Source: Bacteroidales bacterium UBA4788 (GTDB taxonomy: Bacteria; Bacteroidota; Bacteroidia; Bacteroidales; VadinHA17). From it: DNA of 49,402 nucleotides. Below are positions 32,048-40,227 of this stretch, piece by piece. The DNA is taken from positions 1-49,402 of the forward strand of contig DHGW01000026.1 in assembly GCA_002402965.1 (NCBI GenBank), in the 5' to 3' direction. Below the pieces are notes generated by a model. It did no database searches, was not told the DNA's origin, and worked only from the letters and a program-made list of their open reading frames with translations. The translations under genes were made by a program, and so were the position numbers. Positions within the stretch are counted from its first letter, which is position 1. Each line of letters begins with the position of its first letter.

Positions 32048-33667
32048 TCATTCTGTTATCACGAACTTTTTTACCGCCTTTTTTGAGCCGTCTTCTATTC
32101 TCAGGAAGTAAAGTCCAGGACTCAACTTAAGATTTTGAATGCTGACAGGTGTCAGGGCACTTCCAATAGTTTTTGTCATAATCTTCACACCCTCACTGTT
32201 GTAAATTGATATTGCCGCCTGACTGGAAAACCGTTCAGTGCAATGAACATTTATATGATCGGTGACAGGGTTTGGATAAATTTTTATGCCTTCAGTATCG
32301 GAACTCATGTACGGCATTGCAGTGCTTCCAGAAACATTCATTTTCCAGAGTTCAGTTCCGGTTGCCTTGTTGCTGGCACTGAAAATGAAAGTTTTTCCAA
32401 TTCTCACCAGTTCCGGGCCCCATGCCCCGCCATCAGGTATGTTTGTAAATTTTTCAGGCTGACCGTCAGGATTGATCAGTCTCCACAATTCACCTCCGGT
32501 TCCGTCATCCGCTGAAAAGTAGAGTGTATCTTCGATTATGACGGGACTAACTATGCCGGAAGACACCGGTCCGGGGTAAATATCCCTGATAAGTTTTGTT
32601 CCTGACTCAGTACCGTCTGATACCCACAGTTCCACTCCTGTTGTTGCATCTCCGGCAGAAAAAATGAGTCTGTCTTTGAAGGCGGTGATAAAGCCGCCAA
32701 GATTTCCATCTCCTGATGGATTGATATTCCTGACCATATATGTAATACCGGGTGCATACACTTCACCTGTGTAAACACACAATTCATCGCCGAAAGAAGC
32801 AGTATTCCCGGAAAAGAATAATTTATCCCCCACCTTGGTCAGGTGCCGTGGCTTCAGGTCAACATTATCACTGAAAATCTCTGTTAGTCTCACGACATAA
32901 CCGCCGGGGAGAACTTTCCACAATTGCACTCCAAGTTTAGCCTCAGAAACATCAGCCTCGATTGCAGGGAAATATACCGAACAATTATAGTCAGCAAAAT
33001 ATGGATTACCGGTAGGCCCTGGTTTTACAGCATCGTTATACAGTCCGGTTATTCCTTTTGTTGGATCGTGATAATACAGGTAGCGGTTGTCCTTCCCTAA
33101 AAAGTACAGGTTTCCCGATGCCGGGAACAACCACCCCGGTTTTGTGGATTCAGGTCCTTCAGTAATATCATAGATACCAATTACTGATTGGTTATCAGTC
33201 ACATGCATAACATAAAGTTCTTCTCCGTAATCAGGGTGGTTACCGCTGAAAAACAGAGCGTCATTAAAGACTGTTAACTCAGAAGGTTTACTTCCATAGC
33301 TGCCCGGAAAGATATCTTTTACCATTACGGTTCCTTCAGAAGTACCGTCGGTCTGCCACAGTTCCTGGCCATGTATTCCGTCATCTCCGCTGAAATAGAC
33401 CAGATTTTTGAAAACGGTCATCTGGCCGCTCTGACCGATCATCTTTTTCAGCAGGAAGGTACCTTCGGCAGTTCCGTCCGTAACCCATGGTCCGCTGTCT
33501 GCGCCGGGAACAATAGCCTGAAATATGACTTTCTCTCCCAGTTGCGTCATATAGCTTATAAAGCTGCTTCCTGTCCCTGGATTTATATCTTTCAGGATCT
33601 CAGCATTCTGACCTGTAATGGTACAACAGGCAAAGACCATCATGCAGAAGGATAAACCCGTTTTCAT
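32048..33667 (-). CDS. T9SS type-A cargo with ELWxxDGTxxGT repeats
   Basis: The 539-residue protein has a signal peptide ending near TITGQ. Multiple repeats carry the motif ELW-x-x-DGT-x-x-GT, for example ELWQTDGTSEGTVMVKDI and ELWVSDGTESGTKLIRDI, each with a FSG/FSA-(N/G)D strand; such repeats form a beta-propeller-like structure in related proteins. The last 75 residues are a type-A sorting domain (YPNPVTDHINVHC ... LSPGLYFLRIEDG, then KKFVITE), which sends it through the type IX system to the surface. It is the last gene of a run of secreted proteins. The function is unknown. Confidence 0.9.
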   Translation of the reverse strand: MKTGLSFCMMVFACCTITGQNAEILKDINPGTGSSFISYMTQLGEKVIFQAIVPGADSGPWVTDGTAEGTFLLKKMIGQSGQMTVFKNLVYFSGDDGIHGQELWQTDGTSEGTVMVKDIFPGSYGSKPSELTVFNDALFFSGNHPDYGEELYVMHVTDNQSVIGIYDITEGPESTKPGWLFPASGNLYFLGKDNRYLYYHDPTKGITGLYNDAVKPGPTGNPYFADYNCSVYFPAIEADVSEAKLGVQLWKVLPGGYVVRLTEIFSDNVDLKPRHLTKVGDKLFFSGNTASFGDELCVYTGEVYAPGITYMVRNINPSGDGNLGGFITAFKDRLIFSAGDATTGVELWVSDGTESGTKLIRDIYPGPVSSGIVSPVIIEDTLYFSADDGTGGELWRLINPDGQPEKFTNIPDGGAWGPELVRIGKTFIFSASNKATGTELWKMNVSGSTAMPYMSSDTEGIKIYPNPVTDHINVHCTERFSSQAAISIYNSEGVKIMTKTIGSALTPVSIQNLKLSPGLYFLRIEDGSKKAVKKFVITE

Positions 33668-33678
33668 AACTTCATGTA

Positions 33679-34278
33679 TTAAAATTCAGGCATCTCTGAG
33701 AATACAATGTTTTTTGGCAGAATAAAATATTTGGCATCAACCGGTACATTGGGTTTCACTGCTGTTGCCTCCTGGTGTGAAACATAAGTGCCCATTCTGA
33801 AATCTGAGAGCATCATTATTCCATTCCAAATCAGCACTTTTCCTGGTTTGCCCTTGATAACTGTGCATTCTTTGCCCAGGCAGAGCTCTGTACCGCTTTT
33901 AACCATGCTCATTTTTGAATAAGTCTGTTCTGTGAATGATTCAATGTCTCCTTTTGATGCCTCCTGAATCCATGAAATCAGCGGGTTCTTCATTTTCATT
34001 CCTTCCTCAGGCTGATCAGGATCCCACATATACTGGTAGTTGCCGGAAGTAAGCACCCAGCTTGTGCTTTCTTCGCCTTCGGAGACGGTTTTCATGTAAA
34101 TTGCGCTCTTCATCCCGTAATCGTCAAAATAGAGAGTGCCGGTACCGGTCTTATCGCCGGAGCAGGCGTATTCAATAATTCCCGATTTGATGCCATAGGG
34201 CTTCAGGGCTTGTTCCTGGGCGCATGCTGCCGTCAGCATGAATACCAGGTAAACTCCAAGTGAAATTGACTTTTTCAT
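33679..34278 (-). CDS. Secreted protein of unknown function
   Basis: The 199-residue protein has a signal peptide (residues 1-20, ending AACAQ; the lipobox is poor so it may be soluble). The mature part begins with KSGIIEYACSGDKTGTGTLY and has regular beta strands, two central cysteines (LCLGKEC) and a late hydrophobic end. This pattern is reminiscent of DUF4412-type periplasmic proteins, which have a glycosylated-looking beta fold, but I do not claim membership. It lies 11 bp upstream of the T9SS cargo gene, so the two should be co-expressed. Confidence 0.6.
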   Translation of the reverse strand: MKKSISLGVYLVFMLTAACAQEQALKPYGIKSGIIEYACSGDKTGTGTLYFDDYGMKSAIYMKTVSEGEESTSWVLTSGNYQYMWDPDQPEEGMKMKNPLISWIQEASKGDIESFTEQTYSKMSMVKSGTELCLGKECTVIKGKPGKVLIWNGIMMLSDFRMGTYVSHQEATAVKPNVPVDAKYFILPKNIVFSEMPEF

Positions 34279-34315
34279 ATTATTTCATTTTTTGTTTGTA
34301 AAAAAGTCTGACGGG

Positions 34316-36064
34316 TTAACGTGCTTTCAGATTCCATGTGATTGTATAGGTATAATCCGTACCATTCTGTTCCGGATCATAAGGTGGCTGATTATATATT
34401 GCCTCCGTAAGGTCTGTAATACTTATTCCGTTGCTGTCACTTTTTGAACTCCATGATGCTCTTCCATGCAGATGTTCTATAACTGTGACCTTATACCTTA
34501 TCATACAATCTGTCAGAGTGGTGAAAGATGCAGAGTTACTCCACTGGCAGCCTTCGTCTCCGTGGTCAGACCTGATTCTTCTCTGTGTATCGACATATTC
34601 ACCCGGGATCATGATATCATAGAAGTTATCCATTCCGAACTGTTTGAGCTGGTCAGCCACAACCTTATTGTCTGTTGGCAACACCATGGTGGTAATAATT
34701 ATAGCATCCAACACCATTTTGGGTACACTGCCAGAGCCTGATTCATCATACATCAGCCCGGGGCAGTCGCCGCAACCTTTCCCCTCGCAGTAGCGTCTCT
34801 CATTATGTTTCCAGGTTCCGTAAACTGTTCCTTTGCCGAAGATCTTTATCGGTTGTCCCTCCATACCTTCCATCTCGGGGATTGGTTTGAATGTTCCGTT
34901 TATATTGATCGTCTGGCTACCTGTATAGGTTGAGGCGTGATCATCATATTGCTTTACATAATCCCAGCTTTTAGTAAGGGTAACTGTCCCCGAATAACCC
35001 TCGTTGACAAGCGCTATGTTCACCGCGCCAATTTCATCCTGGATATCAATCATTGACATATCGTTAATGTCAGTGCTTTTAGTTATACAACCATTATAGA
35101 CAGTTATGTAGTCGAAGGTAGCTTTATCAGGATCCGGGGCTTTATATTCGATTGTGACCTGGCCTTCCTCGCACATGAAGGAATAGAATTTGGCATCTTC
35201 TCCCGATTCACAACAAGGTGTGCCATTAACCAGCGAGCCAAAATCAACTTTTACTGCAAGCCGTTGCCAGGATTTCGGAATCTCACCTTTTTCATCTGTC
35301 ACCCTGAAGGTGATCCTTTTTGTCCTTTCAGGGTCAACCTTTATTACTTCGCTTTCGAATTCTGCTTTTTGGGGTACTTTCTCATATTCCCATATTATCT
35401 GCTTAAGATTATGAAACTCCCTGTCAAACAGCTCTTCTAAAATGTCTATTTTCAATCTGTCTGAGGTTCCTGCATTATATTCATTTTCCAGATTTTTATA
35501 GTACCCAATATCACTTCCGGTCCAAGTAGTTGTGGCCTCTTTCACGATTTCATCATGCTGAATATCATATAATTGAATCGTACACTTCCATCCTCCGACA
35601 ACATAGCCGGGTAGATATTCTGTTCCCCCTCCGTACGCAGGTTCTGTCCAGCCTGGTACAATTCTATCTATGTATGTCAGTTCCAGCTTTCCTTTCCAGA
35701 TATACTCCGCACGGTTCCTCATGTTATCATAATGCGAATCGAATTCGGGATCTTTCTTAGTTGCAACAGATGTAATGCGCTTAATCATTGAATCAAGGTT
35801 AATTATTCCTGTATAGCTCAGAAGTTTGATCATAAGAGGGCATTCCAGCAATTCATGTATGCCGGAATTAATAATATACGAATCCCACGATGTTGAGATA
35901 AAATCGCTTATATCTCTTTCCTGCTCCGGAGGCATAGAGAATTCCGGGAAAATTAAGTCTCGTTCACAGCAGTACTTCTTTTGTGCTGTTCCATATAATG
36001 AGATACTTATCATAAGACTGATCAGCCAGCCTTTTAATGCAATACCACAGGTTTCAGTTTTCAT
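34316..36064 (-). CDS. Large secreted protein of unknown function
   Basis: ATG 36064 gives 582 residues (the in-frame start at 36070 is TTG). The signal peptide ends at SLYGTAQ. The N-terminal third looks helical, the rest is beta-rich with several cysteine pairs (CC near residue 32, PCC near 290, CEGKGCGDC near 430), suggesting disulfides. The C-terminus TYTITWNLKAR resembles the end of the protein encoded just upstream (ILMSWNLRKR), and TININGTFKPIPEMEG resembles EIEISGTFTTVKPGDI there, so the two share a C-terminal domain. The start overlaps the upstream frame by 11 bp. I do not recognise a family. Confidence 0.7.
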   Translation of the reverse strand: MKTETCGIALKGWLISLMISISLYGTAQKKYCCERDLIFPEFSMPPEQERDISDFISTSWDSYIINSGIHELLECPLMIKLLSYTGIINLDSMIKRITSVATKKDPEFDSHYDNMRNRAEYIWKGKLELTYIDRIVPGWTEPAYGGGTEYLPGYVVGGWKCTIQLYDIQHDEIVKEATTTWTGSDIGYYKNLENEYNAGTSDRLKIDILEELFDREFHNLKQIIWEYEKVPQKAEFESEVIKVDPERTKRITFRVTDEKGEIPKSWQRLAVKVDFGSLVNGTPCCESGEDAKFYSFMCEEGQVTIEYKAPDPDKATFDYITVYNGCITKSTDINDMSMIDIQDEIGAVNIALVNEGYSGTVTLTKSWDYVKQYDDHASTYTGSQTININGTFKPIPEMEGMEGQPIKIFGKGTVYGTWKHNERRYCEGKGCGDCPGLMYDESGSGSVPKMVLDAIIITTMVLPTDNKVVADQLKQFGMDNFYDIMIPGEYVDTQRRIRSDHGDEGCQWSNSASFTTLTDCMIRYKVTVIEHLHGRASWSSKSDSNGISITDLTEAIYNQPPYDPEQNGTDYTYTITWNLKAR

Positions 36065-36545
36065 GATCAATCCTCTTTCTCAGGTTCCATGACATAAGTA
36101 TAGTTTGTGCTCCGCCCAGGTCTTCCATGAACTCCCTGAATTCCTCCGGCAAATCCTTAAAAAGATCTTTGGTGCCCTTCAGTTCTCCAGGTATATCACC
36201 GGGCTTCACGGTTGTGAATGTCCCTGATATTTCAATTTCTTCATCTATTCCTGTTGTACCATCTACCTCTTCATCAATCTCTTTGTTGATGGGTTTGACC
36301 TTAATGTCCATTTCATCGGTTCCATTTATCTCAATACCGCTGACAGTGATCTCACCCCTGATCCAGTATTTACCGCTCAAAGTATCTATGATCAGCCGGA
36401 GGTTGCACTCTGAGGCTGAAAGTGGCCTGCCACTTGCCTCTGCTGTTTCCCTTGCTCTTCCTTCAATGCGTCTGCCATAGCTTTGTCTGCAGGAGCTACC
36501 GGTTCTCCCTGGTAGGTTGTTGTAAATTCTCCGCGGCGCATGCAA
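36054..36545 (-). CDS. C-terminal part of a secreted protein, probably frameshifted from 36392-37147
   Basis: This frame encodes a coherent acidic domain from about residue 47 onward (NLRLIIDTLSGKYWIRGEIT ... ILMSWNLRKR), but its first 45 residues look like out-of-frame sequence and there is no signal peptide. The overlapping upstream frame (36392-37147) has a signal peptide but ends abruptly in QPQSATSG. A -1 shift in the region about 36400-36450 would join them into one secreted protein of about 365 residues. The domain shares features with the C-terminus of the next protein. A separate internal start cannot be excluded, but no ATG is available in the conserved part. Confidence 0.5.
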   Translation of the reverse strand: MHAPRRIYNNLPGRTGSSCRQSYGRRIEGRARETAEASGRPLSASECNLRLIIDTLSGKYWIRGEITVSGIEINGTDEMDIKVKPINKEIDEEVDGTTGIDEEIEISGTFTTVKPGDIPGELKGTKDLFKDLPEEFREFMEDLGGAQTILMSWNLRKRIDHEN

Positions 36546-37147
36546 TAGGCATTCCAGTCGCCTTTTGGCATAACCTGGAGTCCCTGTGCATCATAACTGC
36601 CAAGGAAGGATTCCTGATCAACATAGAGGTAACTTGCTTCCAGATCGTTGGTTGCATATCGTAAAAGACATTTTACAGCATCTAAAACATCATCGGTCCT
36701 GAATCCGTATTCAATAGCATGCATATATAGCCTCTCTCCTAAATGGGGCCCTGCTCGATCACATGCCTGACCCCACCCGACAGGTCTGTTGGTTCTGTGA
36801 TCCTCCGGATCCATGAATTTATCAATAGCATGACGAATTGTAGCCTCACCGGACCATTGAGCTTGTTCTGAGAGCCAGATGAACTTATTACGCCAGTAAG
36901 GATTACCTTCCTTCTCAGCAAGCATGGCATATTCTTTTGCCCTGTCACGATCTGCCGCCTTGATCTGCATCCATTTTAAGTAAGCATCAAATTGTGTTAC
37001 ATCTGGCCATCCCGGCTGCAGAACCTCCGATTCAATTTTCTTGTTTAGCCGGTTAAACAGAGTTTCAAGGTCTTCCTGAGCCATTAAGAAAATTGAAGAG
37101 CACAGAAACAAAGCGGAAATGATCAGACACTTACATGTACGTTTCAT
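36392..37147 (-). CDS. Secreted protein of unknown function, C-terminus frameshifted
   Basis: The 251-residue frame begins with a signal peptide (CLIISALFLCSSIFLMAQ) and continues as a helical domain with possible TPR-like helices (AKEYAMLAEKEGNPYWRNKF, HLGERLYMHAIEYGFRTDDV). The conserved-looking sequence runs to about ADALKEEQGKQQRQ, then the frame ends within a short odd tail. The following domain is found in the overlapping frame at 36054-36545. I regard the two as one gene broken by a one-base indel, although a real stop with two products is possible. No known family was recognised. Confidence 0.6.
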   Translation of the reverse strand: MKRTCKCLIISALFLCSSIFLMAQEDLETLFNRLNKKIESEVLQPGWPDVTQFDAYLKWMQIKAADRDRAKEYAMLAEKEGNPYWRNKFIWLSEQAQWSGEATIRHAIDKFMDPEDHRTNRPVGWGQACDRAGPHLGERLYMHAIEYGFRTDDVLDAVKCLLRYATNDLEASYLYVDQESFLGSYDAQGLQVMPKGDWNAYCMRRGEFTTTYQGEPVAPADKAMADALKEEQGKQQRQVAGHFQPQSATSG

Positions 37148-37268
37148 TGAGGTTTTTTTATTGTAAAAATCAGTAAGTTGTTTAGTTCTTTACAAATACA
37201 ACTCCTTGGTTTGCAGTTTTGTCTTGGCTCCACTTTAGTATTGTAGTCAGTGCCATCACGGAATAATT

Positions 37269-37793
37269 TTACTGCCGTTCAAATTCAATATCCTCCCAAT
37301 CGTCGTCAGTATCGGTGTCTTTATTCATATCACGGACCAGCCACAGGTAATACTCGTCAGCTTCGAACGTGCCGCTGAAGGACTCTGACATTCCGATTGT
37401 CAGGTAATCATTATAGGTCTGAGATCCTTTTGGAAACCACTCTACAGTTGCGGTGCAGTTATTGACGGCATCCTTCAGACACTCCCCTACAGCTGTCAGA
37501 GTGAAGTTCAGTTCGTCATTACTTACGCTTATGCTACCTCTCAGCCCTGACAATGTCATCACTGCGCTGGTGTTGTCACGGCGGTAGATTATTACCTCTT
37601 CGAAGTAGCCATCTGTCAGTTTGAGAGTGTGAGTTATGTTTACAGCCACCTCTCCCAGATATATTTTTTCCGTGTACTGCCATGTACCGATGTAATCCGG
37701 TTCTTCCCCGAGCCGGTCGCATGACTGAGTAATCAGAATCGCCAGCAGAATTACCCCGGCAATTACTTTAAAATCATAAATCTGTTTTTTCAT
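37269..37793 (-). CDS. Secreted lipocalin-like protein, possible lipoprotein
   Basis: The 174-residue protein starts with a signal sequence (VIAGVILLAILITQSC); Cys25 may be lipidated although Gln at -2 is not a standard lipobox residue. The mature protein begins with the YIGTWQYTEKI motif, typical of lipocalin-like beta barrels (G-x-W near the start), and continues with alternating strands and two cysteines (GECLKDAVNNC). It sits between the OmpA-like gene and the frameshifted secreted gene in the same direction. The ligand is unknown. Confidence 0.65.
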   Translation of the reverse strand: MKKQIYDFKVIAGVILLAILITQSCDRLGEEPDYIGTWQYTEKIYLGEVAVNITHTLKLTDGYFEEVIIYRRDNTSAVMTLSGLRGSISVSNDELNFTLTAVGECLKDAVNNCTATVEWFPKGSQTYNDYLTIGMSESFSGTFEADEYYLWLVRDMNKDTDTDDDWEDIEFERQ

Positions 37794-37872
37794 GGTATTT
37801 ACATTTTTACAAATTTGCTTCGCACATTTGTTTCTGCGATCGGAATAGACTCAAGCAAGCTTTGTTATGCCT

Positions 37873-39180
37873 TCACTTCTTCACGAATTCAACCCTGCGG
37901 TTGGCGGCCTTGCCTTCAGACGTGCTGTTGGGCCCTGCGGGTTGTCTCTCGCCCCAGCCTACACTGGAAAGCCGGGAACCTTCAATGCCCAATGTTACCA
38001 GTCGGTCAACCACAGCCTGAGCCCTGCGCTCTGAAAGATCCTGGTTGAAACTGTCATCACCGTCGCTGTCGGTGTGACCTTCAACACTCAGATTAATCTC
38101 AGGATGATCTTTCAACAGGTCATAGATTGCATTGATGATGCCCATGGATTCGGGTTTGATTGTAGCCTTGTTTACATCGAAACGGATGCCGCTGGTAACG
38201 ATCTTACCGTCCTGCATCAGCTTGTCATAGAGTTTGACTGCTCCTTCGGCTATCCTTATATTTTTAATGAACCTGTTAATTCCCTGTGTTCCCACGGTGT
38301 TCATCGGGTCACAACAAATTGTGAGACCCTCGGGATTGACACCCAGATTGGGAATATTAACTACTCTTGCATCATCCAGGTATACCTTCAGTGCCCTCGT
38401 ATTGAAACTGATAGCCATATGACGCCAGTATCCGCTGGTGATCTCACCTTTTTCCTCATAGCCGGGATAGAAACCTTCACCCACATCATTTATGCCGGCA
38501 TGATTAGCGTTTATTATCAGCGGGTCAATATCTATCGTGCTTTCGCTCTGGTTCTTATGATCCCAGAAATCTACATAGTACTGGCAGTACTCTTCAGGCT
38601 CAAACCAGCAGTCGAACTCCACTGTAAAGAGATCAGGCAGATTGTCTTTTGAAGGCTCTTTAAAGAATGGTATGATGCATGATTCCGCCTCTTTGAACCA
38701 GATTACATTCTGATCGCCGAAAGAGGCATTTTCAACGCTTCCTCCACCTGCAATATCCCACCTGGACGGGAACTCTCCGTTTTCCTCTCCTCCCTGATTA
38801 TCTTCAAAAATAATCTTCTCGCCCGGAACAAAATCATACTTGTTCCACTTAAGGGTAAGCTGCGACTGATTGGATCCCTTTTCATCGGTGCGGTTCTTAC
38901 CGGAAACGGTTCCGGTTTCTCCGGATTCTTCCCTGTCTGTATCCTGTCCGGAGGCATCATCCCCGGTTTTTTTCTCTTTCTTTTTGAAGATATTCCCGAT
39001 ACCCTCTTCAATTTTGTCGAAGCCAGCGTCAATAACCTCGTCGGTCTTGCGGTTGGCTCTATTGTCCGTCTCCTCAACCACCTTCTCCTTTACGTTGACT
39101 TTCACTTTCTGCGTTTTGGCTTCCGTTGTGACCAGAAACAGCAGAGCGGTGATGACAGTAAATAAGACTGAATACTTCAT
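37873..39180 (-). CDS. OmpA-like peptidoglycan-binding protein
   Basis: The 435-residue protein has a signal peptide (about 1-22), a charged low-complexity linker (about 60-105), a beta-sandwich domain of LamG or glucanase type (about 110-310, with WDIAGGGSVENA and VYLDDARVVNI), and a C-terminal OmpA domain. The OmpA domain shows VEGHTDSDGDD and NQDLSERRAQAV, the latter with the conserved peptidoglycan-contacting Asp/Arg pattern. It should link an outer-membrane or surface structure to the cell wall. It is the first gene of the minus-strand secreted-protein run that ends at 32048. Confidence 0.9.
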   Translation of the reverse strand: MKYSVLFTVITALLFLVTTEAKTQKVKVNVKEKVVEETDNRANRKTDEVIDAGFDKIEEGIGNIFKKKEKKTGDDASGQDTDREESGETGTVSGKNRTDEKGSNQSQLTLKWNKYDFVPGEKIIFEDNQGGEENGEFPSRWDIAGGGSVENASFGDQNVIWFKEAESCIIPFFKEPSKDNLPDLFTVEFDCWFEPEEYCQYYVDFWDHKNQSESTIDIDPLIINANHAGINDVGEGFYPGYEEKGEITSGYWRHMAISFNTRALKVYLDDARVVNIPNLGVNPEGLTICCDPMNTVGTQGINRFIKNIRIAEGAVKLYDKLMQDGKIVTSGIRFDVNKATIKPESMGIINAIYDLLKDHPEINLSVEGHTDSDGDDSFNQDLSERRAQAVVDRLVTLGIEGSRLSSVGWGERQPAGPNSTSEGKAANRRVEFVKK

Positions 39181-39300
39181 AGCCTTGTGTTTTTATGGAA
39201 AGTTATTCCACGGCAAGGCCGGGAGCAACAGCAAATGAGCAGAGAGGGGGTTTGAATTAGTATCGGAGGGTCCTTTGTCTTACAGACGAGAATTCTGAAG

Positions 39301-39405
39301 GACTAAAGTCTTAAGGCCCAGACACTTCGTGTGCGAGGTTTGCCTGCGGTGAACTCCACGCCTCTCGGCGGGTCGGTTCGACCCTGCAGGTCTCAATCTG
39401 AAGAT
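39301..39405. repeat. Modular intergenic repeat, copy 1
   Basis: The 282-bp gap between the response regulator and OmpA-like genes contains blocks GACACTTCGTGTGCG (39321-39335), GGTCGGTTCG (39371-39380) and CTCAATCTGAAGATC (39392-39405 plus neighbours). The same three blocks, with small changes and in a different order, occur at 46121-46198. No open reading frame or RNA gene was recognised in the gap. Confidence 0.55.
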
Positions 39406-39462
39406 CTCAACTCTGCGGAACTCATCCTTCCCGAAAGCTACGTATGACGGGTGCGGTAAAAA

Positions 39463-40215
39463 CTACTCGTATAGATGGTCAGTGATAGCCTGGAGAACCT
39501 TTTCCCTGAGGTTCGGGGAGACTGGGATGGATAAACCGTTTTTCAGGAGCAGGTAGCCGCCGTCCTTCCTGATGTATTTGTCAATGTAATTCAGATTAAC
39601 CAGATGCGACTGGTGCACGCGGATAATACCTGATCCGCTGAGCATTGTATCATAATCCTTGATTGTCCGTGATACGATGATGTGTTTGCCGCCGGCGAGA
39701 TGGAAATGTGTATAGTTGCTGTCGGCTTCAGCTCTGATGATATCACTCACTGAGATAAGCTGCAACGCCTCAGCAGTTCTCAGAATGATACGTTTTAAAA
39801 CCTTCTTTCCTGCCAGGTTTTCACTTAGGGCAAGCAACTTAAGCTGTTCCTCCTCGTGGCTGAATATCTCCCTGGCTTTGATGATTGCAGCTGCAAGTTC
39901 TTCGAGATCAATTGGTTTGAGAATATAGTCGAGTGCGCTGACCTTTATTGCATCAAGGGCATACTCCTGGTGCCCTGTGATGAAAATTGTCCTGAATCGT
40001 ACGGGTGACAGCTTTTTCAGCAGGTCAAAGCCTAGTCCGTCAGGCAGTTCTACATCCAGGAAGAGAAGGTCAGGCTGATGTTTCATTACTGCTTCATAAC
40101 CCTCAGCAATACTGCCGGTGAGGGCGCAAACAATGATATCGGGAAAATGTCCTCTTAACAGGGTTGCGATTGTGTTCCTGACCGGAGCTTCATCATCAAC
40201 AATTACTGTGTTCAT
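39463..40215 (-). CDS. LytTR family response regulator
   Basis: The 250-residue protein has an N-terminal receiver domain with acidic pocket Asp7/Asp8, phosphoacceptor Asp54 (LLFLDVELP), Thr79-equivalent FITGH and Lys101 region (YILKPI). The C-terminal LytTR DNA-binding domain (about 140-245) has the typical DIIRAEADSNYTHFHL and RVHQSHLVNLNYIDKY segments. It is encoded 12 bp after the sensor kinase gene, so the two form a two-component system. A 282-bp region separates it from the OmpA-like gene, which could be a target (inference). Confidence 0.95.
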   Translation of the reverse strand: MNTVIVDDEAPVRNTIATLLRGHFPDIIVCALTGSIAEGYEAVMKHQPDLLFLDVELPDGLGFDLLKKLSPVRFRTIFITGHQEYALDAIKVSALDYILKPIDLEELAAAIIKAREIFSHEEEQLKLLALSENLAGKKVLKRIILRTAEALQLISVSDIIRAEADSNYTHFHLAGGKHIIVSRTIKDYDTMLSGSGIIRVHQSHLVNLNYIDKYIRKDGGYLLLKNGLSIPVSPNLREKVLQAITDHLYE

Positions 40216-40227
40216 CCTGAATCCGTT

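Noticed and set aside
36445..36451. GGGAAAC heptamer as a programmed -1 frameshift site (minus strand)
   Set aside because: The heptamer is in the wrong phase: the reading frame there is GGG-AAA-C, whereas a slippery site needs G-GGA-AAC, so slippage would not lead into the required frame.
39181..39462. tRNA or small RNA gene in the gap before the OmpA-like gene
   Set aside because: No cloverleaf could be drawn; the structured blocks match the repeat at 46121-46198 instead.
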